Assembly: GCA_020050895.1 (NCBI GenBank)
Contig: JAGVJW010000258.1
Coordinates: forward strand, 1 to 14,178
Direction of reading: 5' to 3'
DNA from: a bacterium
Lineage (GTDB): Bacteria > Bacteroidota > Ignavibacteria > Kapaibacteriales > Kapaibacteriaceae
DNA: 14,178 bases
The stretch's first letter is position 1; every line of letters begins with the position of its first letter. The notes under the pieces were generated by a model. The model made no database searches and was not told the DNA's origin. It worked only from the letters and a program-made list of their open reading frames with translations. This document shows positions 1 through 6,913 of this stretch, one piece after another. The translations under genes were made by a program, and so were the position numbers.

Positions 1-81
1 ATCGGCGATTAGCGGCGGCATACCGCGGCGTTCCAGTACCACATCTACTCTGCCATTCATCTGGTCGTGCTGTTCGTCCAC
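1..81 (-). CDS. Unidentified protein, N-terminal fragment cut by the window edge
   Basis: An open frame on the minus strand runs off the left end of the window. The likely start is GTG at 81-79, giving a protein that begins MDEQHDQMNGRVDVV. A GAGG ribosome-binding site lies six bases upstream, inside the last codons of the MauE-like gene, whose stop is only three bases before this start. An in-frame ATG at 60-58 is an alternative start with no comparable site. Only 27 residues are visible and I do not recognise the family. The close spacing and the binding site suggest it is co-transcribed with, and perhaps translationally coupled to, the membrane protein upstream of it. Confidence 0.5.
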   Translation of the reverse strand, partial: MDEQHDQMNGRVDVVLERRGMPPLIAD

Positions 82-84
82 GTC

Positions 85-528
85 TTACCTCGCCAGCCGA
101 TCATCAAGCGACAGCCATGATCGCGGGTAGAACCAGAGGAGAATACTTCCGGCAATCATGAGCGTGTTCTTGCCAACCTTCCACCAACTCACTTCCTCGC
201 CCCCTGACTCACCAAAACATCCACAGTCGATGTGCAGACCATTGACAACTGCCCAGGCAACTGCGAGTGTGAAGATTAACAGCATCAGCCCGCAAAGCGC
301 TGCAGCAAGTTTTGTCTTGTAGCCAAGGAGCAGTGCCGTACCGGCCAACAGCTCTGCCCATGGCAGGATGAGGGCAATTGCATTGACAGCCCAGACAGGT
401 ACTAAGCCGTAATGATAAATGGCTGTTGCAAAAGCAAGTGGCTCAATGATTTTGGGGATGGCGGCAAAGACAAAGTAACCGCCTATGAAAGCACGAATTA
501 AAAGGAGTCCAAAAGGTGCGATTAGCAT
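85..528 (-). CDS. MauE/DoxX-family inner membrane protein
   Basis: This 147-residue integral membrane protein has about four hydrophobic helices (roughly residues 5-25, 45-68, 73-95 and 119-134). The N-terminal pattern resembles the MauE/DoxX superfamily: an early Gly-rich helix, a PKIIEP loop, then LPWAELLAG in the second helix. The end of helix 3 is followed by DCGCFG, with Cys102 and Cys104, which is typical of MauE-like proteins. Relatives are linked to methylamine dehydrogenase maturation or to disulfide and redox chemistry at the membrane; here the exact role is unknown. No clear ribosome-binding site precedes the ATG at 528. It is divergent from the DUF5684-like gene and sits just upstream of the partial gene at the window edge. 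Family assignment is fairly secure; function is not. Confidence 0.88.
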   Translation of the reverse strand: MLIAPFGLLLIRAFIGGYFVFAAIPKIIEPLAFATAIYHYGLVPVWAVNAIALILPWAELLAGTALLLGYKTKLAAALCGLMLLIFTLAVAWAVVNGLHIDCGCFGESGGEEVSWWKVGKNTLMIAGSILLWFYPRSWLSLDDRLAR

Positions 529-592
529 GACAACAAAACTACTATTTTAACGGTTGGACTAATTTTCATCATTCTCTTTGGAAGGATTCCAC

Positions 593-1045
593 ATGGATGA
601 TTTTACAATGGGCGAAACCACCGGCTTGGGGATGCTGATGGCAATGGGTGCCGTGTTTTTCATTTTTTCCATTGTCGTGTATTTGTTTATTGGCTTTTGT
701 CTGGGCAAGGTTTTTGAAAAAGCCGGCAAGCCATTATGGGCGGGTTTTATACCGATTTACAATTTGATTATAATACTCCAAATAGTTGGCAGGCCCATCT
801 GGTGGGTAGCATTCTTGCTCGCAGCTATAATTCCAGTTGTGGGAGGACTTGTGTGTTTGGCAGTCGCAATCATCATTGGTATCGACCTTGCCAAGAGTTT
901 CGGCAAGGATACGTTGTGGGGAGTGTTAACTGCGTTATTTGGAATTGTAATGATTCCCATCATGGCCTTTAGTAAGGACATTCAGTATGTGGGTCCGTCT
1001 GCCGCACCACAGGGCGCTGCAGGAAGTGGTTCCATGGGCGCATGA
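593..1045 (+). CDS. DUF5684-like small integral membrane protein
   Basis: The protein has 150 residues if translation starts at ATG 593. I chose this start because GGAAGGA lies at 580-586, six bases upstream. A longer frame from TTG 578 would put that site inside the coding region. Three hydrophobic segments are visible (about residues 14-37, 71-97 and 107-126). The loop FEKAGKPLWAGFIPIYN, the following LQIVGRPIWW and the later LAKSFGKDTLWG match the pattern I associate with DUF5684, a family often annotated near signal peptidase-like proteins but with no known activity. The C-terminus is a short Gly/Ala/Ser tail. It is divergent from the MauE-like gene and convergent with the small gene at 1062-1301, with only 16 bases between the two stops. 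Confidence 0.85.
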   Translation: MDDFTMGETTGLGMLMAMGAVFFIFSIVVYLFIGFCLGKVFEKAGKPLWAGFIPIYNLIIILQIVGRPIWWVAFLLAAIIPVVGGLVCLAVAIIIGIDLAKSFGKDTLWGVLTALFGIVMIPIMAFSKDIQYVGPSAAPQGAAGSGSMGA

Positions 1046-1061
1046 TTTAGTGCCTAACCAT

Positions 1062-1301
1062 TTAGTTCAGCACGTACGTGGAGATTAAACTCCATACAAT
1101 TACGGCTATCATAAACGAATTTAGTATGAGACCTCCGCGCGCAAGTAACCGTGCTCCCCGGAGGTCTCTTCGTTTTTTGGGATCGGTTTCGCTAAGATTC
1201 TTTGTCTTGTGTAGCACATACATTGCTGGTAGGAGCCCAATAGCCCAAACAATCGCGAAGAAGATTGAGGCAAATGCCAGGTAGACATACATCTTTTTCA
1301 T
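1062..1301 (-). CDS. Small two-helix membrane protein of unknown function
   Basis: A 79-residue frame with the composition of a real small membrane protein: a hydrophobic helix at about residues 5-30, a polar and strongly basic loop (about residues 31-54, including KKRRDLRGARLLAR), and a second helix at about 55-78. I recognise no family. It starts 39 bases after the stop of the metalloprotease gene on the same strand, so it is probably co-transcribed. No convincing ribosome-binding site is seen before the ATG, which lowers confidence. The overlapping plus-strand frame at 1078-1284 is Arg/Ser-rich without recognisable features and is more likely the shadow. Confidence 0.6.
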   Translation of the reverse strand: MKKMYVYLAFASIFFAIVWAIGLLPAMYVLHKTKNLSETDPKKRRDLRGARLLARGGLILNSFMIAVIVWSLISTYVLN

Positions 1302-1340
1302 GCGAATGTGCTTATGCTGGGCATTGAATAAAACACACCA

Positions 1341-3809
1341 TCATCGGGAATCTGCAAGGGCCCGACGTATTTCAAGCGATAAGTCTTCGTAATGTGCCTT
1401 TGTAACAGCGTCGGATCCAGCGCCCTTCATCTTCTTCTCCAATGCGGCCAGTCTTGCCCTGCTGATAGCGCGCACATCCGTCCTGTAGGCATCTAGGAGT
1501 TGAGCTAAATAGCCCCTGATTGAAAATTCACCCGATTGTTTTTCAGGCTCACGCGATTTTTCAATCAACGATTCCACATATCCTCTCTGAAGATTCCGAC
1601 GGTAGAAATCGACAGATGATTTTGCCGATAATTCACTGAATACCATCGCTTCGATATCATCAAAGAGTTCCGACACCTTGTAGGGGGCTTGAGTACCGCG
1701 GGCTTCAACCTCCAGCAGACGCTTCAGCTTGTCGTTGGACATCGTTGTCTTGAGAATCGATACTTGAACGTCGGCAAGCCTCTGCACGGAACCGCTAGAT
1801 TGAAGAAGATCAATAATTTTAGGATCGATTATCCACGTTGGTGTTGTAAACACCTGTTGGCCAAGAAAGGCAAGAGCGCGTTGTTGGCGTTCCTTTGTAA
1901 CTGGTGTGTACACCGGACCCGACGATGAACCAAATACTTTTTCATCTGTCTCAATGCCGCCGATAACATTTGCGCAATGACCCATCTCACGCCGCCACTG
2001 CCCGAGCAGGTCTGCATAACCATCCGCTAAGGCATCAAAGTTTTTCCCCTCCTTGTATGTAGCGTCGTACAAATACCCCATTGCGCGTTTCAGATTTGCA
2101 ACGCCATACTGTCCCGCCTTAACGGGATCGTCGCCTAAATCTTCAGTTTGAGATGTTGGATCGTCGACGAACCACTGTTGCTGACCAAACCGATACATCT
2201 TGTTGGTTTCGGTTTCTTTGGCCCAGGAATGCAGGGTTGGGACTTCATCGTCGGGTGTTTTTGCATCAACAATTGGTCGATATCCCCAACGAACTGCAAA
2301 ATGATCGTACGGACCAACCTTGGGGAACACATCAACATCGTCGCCGGGTTGAGCGATGTAGTTGTATCGTGCATAGTCCATGATGGAGGGGGCTGTACCA
2401 AACTGTGCACAGAATGTTTTCGACCGAAGAGAATCAACGGGATATGCATTCGATGCGCGCATGTTGTGTGGCATCCCGATGGTGTGTCCGAACTCATGGG
2501 CGGCAACGGTGGCAATCAACATACCCATGAGCGAATCTGGATAGGGCAGTTTTTTCGACCTTGGATCGCTTACTGCCTGGGAAAAAAACCACCCTGTCTG
2601 CAGTTTTAGAATGTTATGAAACCAGCCAATATCGCTTTCAAGAATTTCGCCTGTTCGTGGATCGTGAATATTTGGGCCGTATGCGTTCTCGATTGGCGAT
2701 GCATAGTAACGGATAACACTATAGCGTGCATCTTCGGGCGACCAGTCTGGGTCTTGCTCCTTTGTGGGCGGGTCCAGCACTCTGACGGCATTCTTAAAAC
2801 CCGCCTTTTCAAATGCGGGATTCCACGATTCCACGCCCCTTTTCAACCAAACTCGCCACTGAACCGGTGTTGCCGGATCGATGTAATACGTTATGGGTGT
2901 GATTGGCTCTACGAGTTCTCCGCGTAGGAACGCCTGCGTATCGCGTGGTTCGAGTCTCCACCGAAGTATGTATGAACGGTTCACAGCTTCCGGCTCGGTT
3001 CGGCCATAATCTATTTGGCTCAGGGAGAAGAATCCCACACGCGGATCGGTAAGGCGCGGACTCATGGGCTTTTCCGGCAGCCGCACCATGGAGTGATGCA
3101 TGGTAAACGACATCGTTCTCGAAGATGGATTCTGCGGTGGTTTCTCTGCCGAGAATGTAACAACGTTTTCTACTTCAACATTCAACGGAAAGCTGTGAAC
3201 GGTGTCAATGTAGGAACGCTCTTTATCGAGCATTCCCATTTGAAATTCTTTTCTGACGTATTGCTGCGGTGTGAGGATACCAACGTCTGTAGTAAAGAGC
3301 ACGGTTACATCGATGACGAAGTTTGAGCTATCGCGGTTATAAGCCTCAATTGCAAATGATTTTATTATTTCCTCAAAGTTTGAAGCCTTAACTGCTCTGC
3401 TAATCGGCATTGAATCGGGAGCAACATTCTCGTGGCTAACGGTTCGCAGATAAATTCGATCTCCTTTTCTGTCCCATCTGACTACCACTGAGTTACTTTC
3501 TTCTCCACCGTAACCAACCTGCGGTGTTTTTGCGGTGCGCGATACAAGCAGAAATTCCTGTCCCAATTCCTTCTTCGGTATCTCATACAAAAGTTTGTCG
3601 CCGATAATATGCGTTATAAATAAACCGCTATCGGAAACTGCCCCTTTTGTAACCACTTTATCGTAGGGCTTCATTGGGGGTTTACCCTGCATTTTCGTGG
3701 TATCGGGCCCGCGCTCTCCCATCGATACATTCGACATGGAAATGCATGAAGCCAGTAATGTGCTAATACACACTAATCCTGTTGCTAAAAACAGCGTTCG
3801 TCCGTACAT
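1341..3809 (-). CDS. Zinc-dependent metalloprotease lipoprotein (DUF5118/DUF5117/DUF4953 type)
   Basis: An 822-residue exported protein. The N-terminus is a lipoprotein signal peptide with an LLAS-Cys lipobox (Cys22 is the predicted lipidated residue), so it is probably anchored in the envelope. A DUF5118-like segment (about residues 45-90, around GLFITHIIGDKLLYEIP) and a DUF5117-like region follow. The metal-binding signature HEFGHTIGMPH places zinc ligands at His438, His442 and His448, with Glu439 as the catalytic base. SIMDY, with Met477, is the Met-turn typical of metzincins. This architecture is common in Bacteroidota; physiological substrates are not known to me. AGGAG at 3824-3820 lies ten bases before the ATG. 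The gene is divergent from pyrF across a structured intergenic region, and a small membrane protein gene follows it. Length and motifs look complete. Confidence 0.94.
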   Translation of the reverse strand: MYGRTLFLATGLVCISTLLASCISMSNVSMGERGPDTTKMQGKPPMKPYDKVVTKGAVSDSGLFITHIIGDKLLYEIPKKELGQEFLLVSRTAKTPQVGYGGEESNSVVVRWDRKGDRIYLRTVSHENVAPDSMPISRAVKASNFEEIIKSFAIEAYNRDSSNFVIDVTVLFTTDVGILTPQQYVRKEFQMGMLDKERSYIDTVHSFPLNVEVENVVTFSAEKPPQNPSSRTMSFTMHHSMVRLPEKPMSPRLTDPRVGFFSLSQIDYGRTEPEAVNRSYILRWRLEPRDTQAFLRGELVEPITPITYYIDPATPVQWRVWLKRGVESWNPAFEKAGFKNAVRVLDPPTKEQDPDWSPEDARYSVIRYYASPIENAYGPNIHDPRTGEILESDIGWFHNILKLQTGWFFSQAVSDPRSKKLPYPDSLMGMLIATVAAHEFGHTIGMPHNMRASNAYPVDSLRSKTFCAQFGTAPSIMDYARYNYIAQPGDDVDVFPKVGPYDHFAVRWGYRPIVDAKTPDDEVPTLHSWAKETETNKMYRFGQQQWFVDDPTSQTEDLGDDPVKAGQYGVANLKRAMGYLYDATYKEGKNFDALADGYADLLGQWRREMGHCANVIGGIETDEKVFGSSSGPVYTPVTKERQQRALAFLGQQVFTTPTWIIDPKIIDLLQSSGSVQRLADVQVSILKTTMSNDKLKRLLEVEARGTQAPYKVSELFDDIEAMVFSELSAKSSVDFYRRNLQRGYVESLIEKSREPEKQSGEFSIRGYLAQLLDAYRTDVRAISRARLAALEKKMKGAGSDAVTKAHYEDLSLEIRRALADSR

Positions 3810-3844
3810 GAGTTATTTTCTCCTCACCTGATTTGACTACGAAG

Positions 3845-3899
3845 CTAAATAAAATGATGCCCGGCGCTTGGTGGGAGGGACTAATTGCGCTCGGGCATC
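3845..3899 (-). terminator. Hairpin with T-rich tail upstream of the metalloprotease gene; possible terminator or attenuator
   Basis: GATGCCCG at 3856-3863 pairs perfectly with CGGGCATC at 3892-3899. The stem continues inward with GCGC (3864-3867) against GCGC (3887-3890) after a single bulged base, making 12 pairs around a 19-base loop. Read on the minus strand, the stem is followed by ATTTTATTTAG, which is T-rich, so it has the form of an intrinsic terminator. There is no recognised minus-strand gene immediately upstream for it to end. It could therefore be a leader attenuator of the metalloprotease mRNA or the 3' end of a small RNA. Function is inferred. Confidence 0.4.
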
Positions 3900-3907
3900 T
3901 CTGGTGC

Positions 3908-3953
3908 GACGTGTGGTTTTATATGAGGGCCGGATCGGGGGTAGCCACACGTC
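3908..3953. repeat. Second inverted repeat (hairpin) in the metalloprotease leader region
   Basis: GACGTGTGG at 3908-3916 is exactly complementary to CCACACGTC at 3945-3953. One further T-G and one T-A pair extend the stem inward. The loop is about 24 bases and contains G-runs on the plus strand. It sits eight bases from the first hairpin, so the two would be tandem stem-loops in any transcript spanning the region. It has no T-rich tail of its own in either direction. Confidence 0.5.
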
Positions 3954-4059
3954 CTGTTTGGGGGATTTTCTAATTGTCAACCACTTGCTAAGACCGTATT
4001 CATCCTGAAGTGTTACACGATCTAGTCTCCCGTTTTGGGTATCCTCTCGTGCTTGGTGA

Positions 4060-4093
4060 TTGACGTGTACAAGGCAGCATAATTTTATCTTTG
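4060..4093 (+). promoter_or_regulatory. Candidate pyrF promoter
   Basis: Two readings overlap. A sigma70-like one is TTGACG (4060-4065), 17 bases, then TTTTAT (4083-4088). A Bacteroidota-like -7 element TATCTTTG (4086-4093) fits the TAnnTTTG consensus exactly, but the upstream TTG is 23 bases away, slightly further than usual. Either would start transcription shortly before the pyrF ATG at 4119. The similar TATCTTT box upstream of the outer-membrane protein pair supports the second reading. No experimental evidence. Confidence 0.35.
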
Positions 4094-4100
4094 CCGTACA
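4066..4100. repeat. Dyad around the candidate pyrF -10 region
   Basis: TGTAC (4066-4070) is complementary to GTACA (4096-4100), and GGCA (4073-4076) to TGCC (4092-4095), with two unpaired bases on the left arm. The arms flank the T-rich candidate -10 box. It could be an operator or, if transcription starts further upstream, a leader hairpin just before pyrF. It may also be chance in AT-rich DNA. Confidence 0.3.
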
Positions 4101-4118
4101 TAAAATCAGTAACAGATA

Positions 4119-4862
4119 ATGAACCCAAAATCGGATTTGTGCATTAGTCTGGACCCAGATATTCATCGAATTCCTCCGCATCTAATGCACGATGAACAGC
4201 CGATTGTTTCGTTTCTGGCGCAGATAATTCATTCCACCCGTCGGTTCGCTGGCGCATATAAGATCAACACTGCATTTTTTGAACAGTACGGTAGGTCTGG
4301 AAGCGAAGCCATGTACCGGGTCAGGGAAGAGGTAGGCGAATCTTATTGCATCGTCGATGCAAAGCGTGGCGACATCGGCAATTCATCCAATGCGTACGCT
4401 AGGGCGATTTTCGATGACCTTAAAGCTGATGCCACCACGGTGTCGCCATATATGGGCCGTGATTCTGTGGAAGCGTTTCTCAGGTGTGAAAATAAATTAG
4501 TTTATGTTCTGGCGCTCACCAGCAATCCAGGAGCATCGGATTTTCAGTTTCTTAGTGTGGGTGGGAAGCCGTTGTATTCAGTTGTAATTGAACAGGCGAT
4601 GAAGTGGGATAGGTCTGCCGACCTCGGTTTCGTTTTTGGAGCCAACCGTACCGAGCAAATTGCTGACTTCAGACTCGTGCACCCAGACGTAGCGCTTTTA
4701 TTGCCGGGGATTGGTGCACAGGGAGCTTCGATAGAATCGGCGAGAGCGGCTAATGCTGGTGGGCCAGCATTTTTTAACGTTGGCAGGGAGATACTCTATT
4801 CATCGGACGGTGAAGATTTTGCTGAACAAGCTGCCCGCGTTGCGTCACACTTTCTCAAGTAG
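4119..4862 (+). CDS. pyrF: Orotidine 5'-phosphate decarboxylase (type 2)
   Basis: It catalyses the last step of de novo UMP synthesis, decarboxylation of OMP to UMP, in the cytoplasm. The 247-residue protein has the family landmarks in order: SLDPD near the N-terminus (Asp12 and Asp14), YKINTAFFEQYG, the catalytic block DAKRGDIGNSS (Asp80, Lys82, Asp85), SPYMGRDS, LTSNPGASDFQ and the phosphate-binding PGIGAQGAS. The sequence resembles the type 2 (mycobacterial-like) enzymes. The N-terminus is short: those proteins usually have a further helix before the LDPD strand, but an in-frame stop at 4110 leaves ATG 4119 as the only ATG. No good ribosome-binding site is visible. It appears to be the first gene of a plus-strand run reaching adk; the DUF2851 gene begins 15 bases after its stop. 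Confidence 0.93.
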   Translation: MNPKSDLCISLDPDIHRIPPHLMHDEQPIVSFLAQIIHSTRRFAGAYKINTAFFEQYGRSGSEAMYRVREEVGESYCIVDAKRGDIGNSSNAYARAIFDDLKADATTVSPYMGRDSVEAFLRCENKLVYVLALTSNPGASDFQFLSVGGKPLYSVVIEQAMKWDRSADLGFVFGANRTEQIADFRLVHPDVALLLPGIGAQGASIESARAANAGGPAFFNVGREILYSSDGEDFAEQAARVASHFLK

Positions 4863-4877
4863 GCTGCACATCGGTGC

Positions 4878-5867
4878 ATGTCAGTTACCGATCTTCCGGA
4901 GCGCCTTCTTCAACGTGCTGCACATGCCCTGCTGGCAGACCCATCAAAGACTTGGACCTGCACAAATGGCGATGTAATTCAAATTGTAGCGGCAGGACTC
5001 CTTAATCCGCACGAGGGCCCGGATTTTCTTGACACAGCATTGTTGTACGAGGGTACTGTTCTTATTGGTGATGCCGAATTCCACCGTCGGTCTTCTGATT
5101 GGCATCAGCATGCACACTCAGCAGACAATAGGTATTCGACGCTCTTGTTGCACATCGTTTTAATAAACGATGATGAGCCTGAAGCTGCTCGATGGACGCT
5201 GGTTATTCCGCCCGAAGAATTACGGAGCACACTTCGCAATCTTAAAAACAACACGTTGAATTCAGATGTTGCTGTAAATGAACTGCAGCATTTTGCATTG
5301 CTGAGGCTATTGCGATTGACTGCGGAAGCACAAACAACAATCGACAGGTTAGGCTTGGATGCCTCACTACGTGCTCTCGCAATTTCATGGCTTGATCGGT
5401 TGTCCAGGAAGCGACACCGCCCGGTTGACGATGCTGTTGTTGATTCCATTCGATCCGGAATGACCAATAGCAACTTCTGTTCTCTCATTCACGCATTCCC
5501 GGCAATACCGGGAGAAGAAGTTCTCTCAGCTATAGAACAGACCGAACACAGTAGAGTAGGTCTGGAAGGCCACAGCCTGCGTCGGGAATTGTTTCTCAAT
5601 GCTGTACTCCCAACGCTATGTGCAACGGCACGTCAGGATCAGCGCGTCGTGCTCCTGCAGTGGTTCTGGGGAGCAAAATCAATTCATCCGTATGCATTGA
5701 TCAGCAGAAGATTCCCACAGCAACGGCAGGACTATGTGTGGCAGCAGCAGGGGTTGCTAGAGTATATGCGGTATCATGGGCGCAGAATCAGCTCATGTGG
5801 CGAAGCAATCAGAGCGTATGGTATTGCCCGCACCGTGGAGTTTCTGGATGCAGAATACGCCAGATAG
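4878..5867 (+). CDS. DUF2851 family protein
   Basis: A 329-residue soluble protein without a signal peptide or membrane segment. The N-terminal third carries the recognisable DUF2851 pattern: GLLNPHEGPDF (Gly47-Phe50 at its core) followed by GDAEFHRRSSDWHQHAH (residues 64-80) and LLLHIVLIND. The family is widespread in Bacteroidota and Chlorobiota; its biochemical role is unknown to me. The conserved Asp, Glu and His residues would fit a catalytic or metal site, which is only inference. From memory, many family members exceed 400 residues, so this one is on the short side, with a C-terminal region that lacks obvious motifs. It lies 15 bases after pyrF and 35 bases before the tdh start, consistent with co-transcription. 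Confidence 0.88.
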   Translation: MSVTDLPERLLQRAAHALLADPSKTWTCTNGDVIQIVAAGLLNPHEGPDFLDTALLYEGTVLIGDAEFHRRSSDWHQHAHSADNRYSTLLLHIVLINDDEPEAARWTLVIPPEELRSTLRNLKNNTLNSDVAVNELQHFALLRLLRLTAEAQTTIDRLGLDASLRALAISWLDRLSRKRHRPVDDAVVDSIRSGMTNSNFCSLIHAFPAIPGEEVLSAIEQTEHSRVGLEGHSLRRELFLNAVLPTLCATARQDQRVVLLQWFWGAKSIHPYALISRRFPQQRQDYVWQQQGLLEYMRYHGRRISSCGEAIRAYGIARTVEFLDAEYAR

Positions 5868-5902
5868 TAGTTTTGCCCCTCACGACAACATCTGGAATCT
5901 GC

Positions 5903-6913
5903 ATGAGAACAATACTCGTCACCGGTGCATGCGGTGAAATTGGTAACAGCTTACTTCACACATTTGCTGAGCGCGGAAATAATATCATCGTTGCTGCCGA
6001 CCTAAACCAACTTCCAGATGAACAGGCAGCTAACGTGAGTGTAGCTTTACAGGGCGACATCTCGAACCCTGCTTTTATCAGGCAGCTCGAACAATACAAC
6101 TTCGATGAGGTTTACCATCTGGCAGCTCTATTGTCGACGAGTGCAGAACGGAACCCGGAGCTAGCGCATCAGGTTAATGTTAATGGAACGATGGATCTGC
6201 TCATGATGTCGCGCCGCATTGGCATTCGCACCGGAAATCCCGTCATATTCATGTTCCCAAGCACCATCGCCGTGTACGGGTTAAAGAGTCTGACAATAAA
6301 AAATGCTGCAGGAAAGCTTACGGAGGATGAACACCTGAAGCCAACAACCATGTATGGCATCAACAAATTGTACTGCGAACAACTAGGTGCCTACATGAGC
6401 GACCGTTATGGTCAGCTTACTTCTGAAACTGATACTAAAATAATTGACTTTCGCGCGTTACGATTCCCCGGTTTGATATCGGCAACAACACTCCCCAGTG
6501 GTGGTACAAGCGACTATGCGCCGGAGATGATTCATGCCGCGGCACAGGGCAAACCATATAGCTGCTTTGTTCGACCTGACACCAGGATTCCGTTTATGGC
6601 AATGCCCGATGGTGTTACAGCGCTGTTACAGCTTGCTGCTGCATCGCCAGACAAACTCACGCGCCGTACCTACAACATTGGAGCATTCGCTCCCTCTGCC
6701 GAAGAAATTGCTGCAAAGGTGAAGGCCGCCTTCCCTGATGCCGATATTCAATATAATCCGCATCTGCGACGGCAAAATATCGTTGACTCGTGGTGTGCCG
6801 ATGTTGATGATACTGCTGCAAGGATGGACTGGGGTTGGTCTGCCGAATACGATATGCAGCGCGCTTTCGACGAATACCTAATACCGACGATTTCGGGCGT
6901 CTATGCAGGATAA
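5903..6913 (+). CDS. tdh: L-threonine 3-dehydrogenase, NAD-dependent epimerase type
   Basis: A 336-residue short-chain (extended SDR/NAD-epimerase) enzyme predicted to oxidise L-threonine to 2-amino-3-oxobutyrate with NAD+. The Rossmann signature TGACGEIG (residues 7-14) is at the start. Then come VYHLAALLS, FPSTIAVYG (Ser120/Thr121) and the catalytic pair Tyr151/Lys155 in YGINK. LRFPGLIS, SGGTSDYA, CFVRPDTRIPFMAMPD and the C-terminal DSWCADVDDTAARMDWGW match the threonine dehydrogenase branch rather than sugar epimerases. The frame is open back to 5618, but ATG 5903 is chosen because the Rossmann strand begins right there and the extension overlaps the DUF2851 gene. A weak GGAA precedes it. 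No kbl (2-amino-3-ketobutyrate ligase) gene is in the window. Its last 11 bases overlap the start of the DUF255 gene. Confidence 0.92.
   Translation: MRTILVTGACGEIGNSLLHTFAERGNNIIVAADLNQLPDEQAANVSVALQGDISNPAFIRQLEQYNFDEVYHLAALLSTSAERNPELAHQVNVNGTMDLLMMSRRIGIRTGNPVIFMFPSTIAVYGLKSLTIKNAAGKLTEDEHLKPTTMYGINKLYCEQLGAYMSDRYGQLTSETDTKIIDFRALRFPGLISATTLPSGGTSDYAPEMIHAAAQGKPYSCFVRPDTRIPFMAMPDGVTALLQLAAASPDKLTRRTYNIGAFAPSAEEIAAKVKAAFPDADIQYNPHLRRQNIVDSWCADVDDTAARMDWGWSAEYDMQRAFDEYLIPTISGVYAG

Larger units (their letters stand above)
3810..4118. other. Divergent intergenic region between metalloprotease gene and pyrF
   Basis: These 309 bases contain no convincing gene. The minus-strand frame at 3837-4181 overlaps the start of pyrF and has no family features. 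Two strong hairpins (3856-3899 and 3908-3953) with G-rich loops on the plus strand lie in the metalloprotease-proximal half. A candidate pyrF promoter and a dyad lie in the pyrF-proximal half. A TTGACA-like element is readable on the minus strand at 3980-3975, but I find no matching -10 box at the usual distance. Confidence 0.7.

Noticed and set aside
520..541. TAGTTTTG on the minus strand just before the MauE-like start, matching TAnnTTTG
   Set aside because: It is only five bases from the ATG and lacks an upstream partner at the right distance.
578..592. TTG start five codons upstream for the DUF5684-like protein
   Set aside because: The ribosome-binding site GGAAGGA lies inside that extension and is correctly spaced for ATG 593.
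2148..2609. Plus-strand 153-residue frame inside the metalloprotease gene
   Set aside because: Antisense to the zinc-binding region of a clearly real gene; cysteine-, tryptophan- and glycine-rich shadow without motifs.
3958..3980. TTGACA on the minus strand as the metalloprotease promoter
   Set aside because: The sequence 17 bases downstream (ACAGGA) does not resemble a -10 box.
3837..4181. Minus-strand 114-residue frame in the intergenic region
   Set aside because: It overlaps the pyrF start, has no family features and runs through both hairpins; more likely chance.
5618..5902. N-terminal extension of the tdh frame (about 95 extra residues)
   Set aside because: It overlaps the DUF2851 gene in another frame, and the Rossmann motif begins right after the ATG at 5903, as expected for the family.
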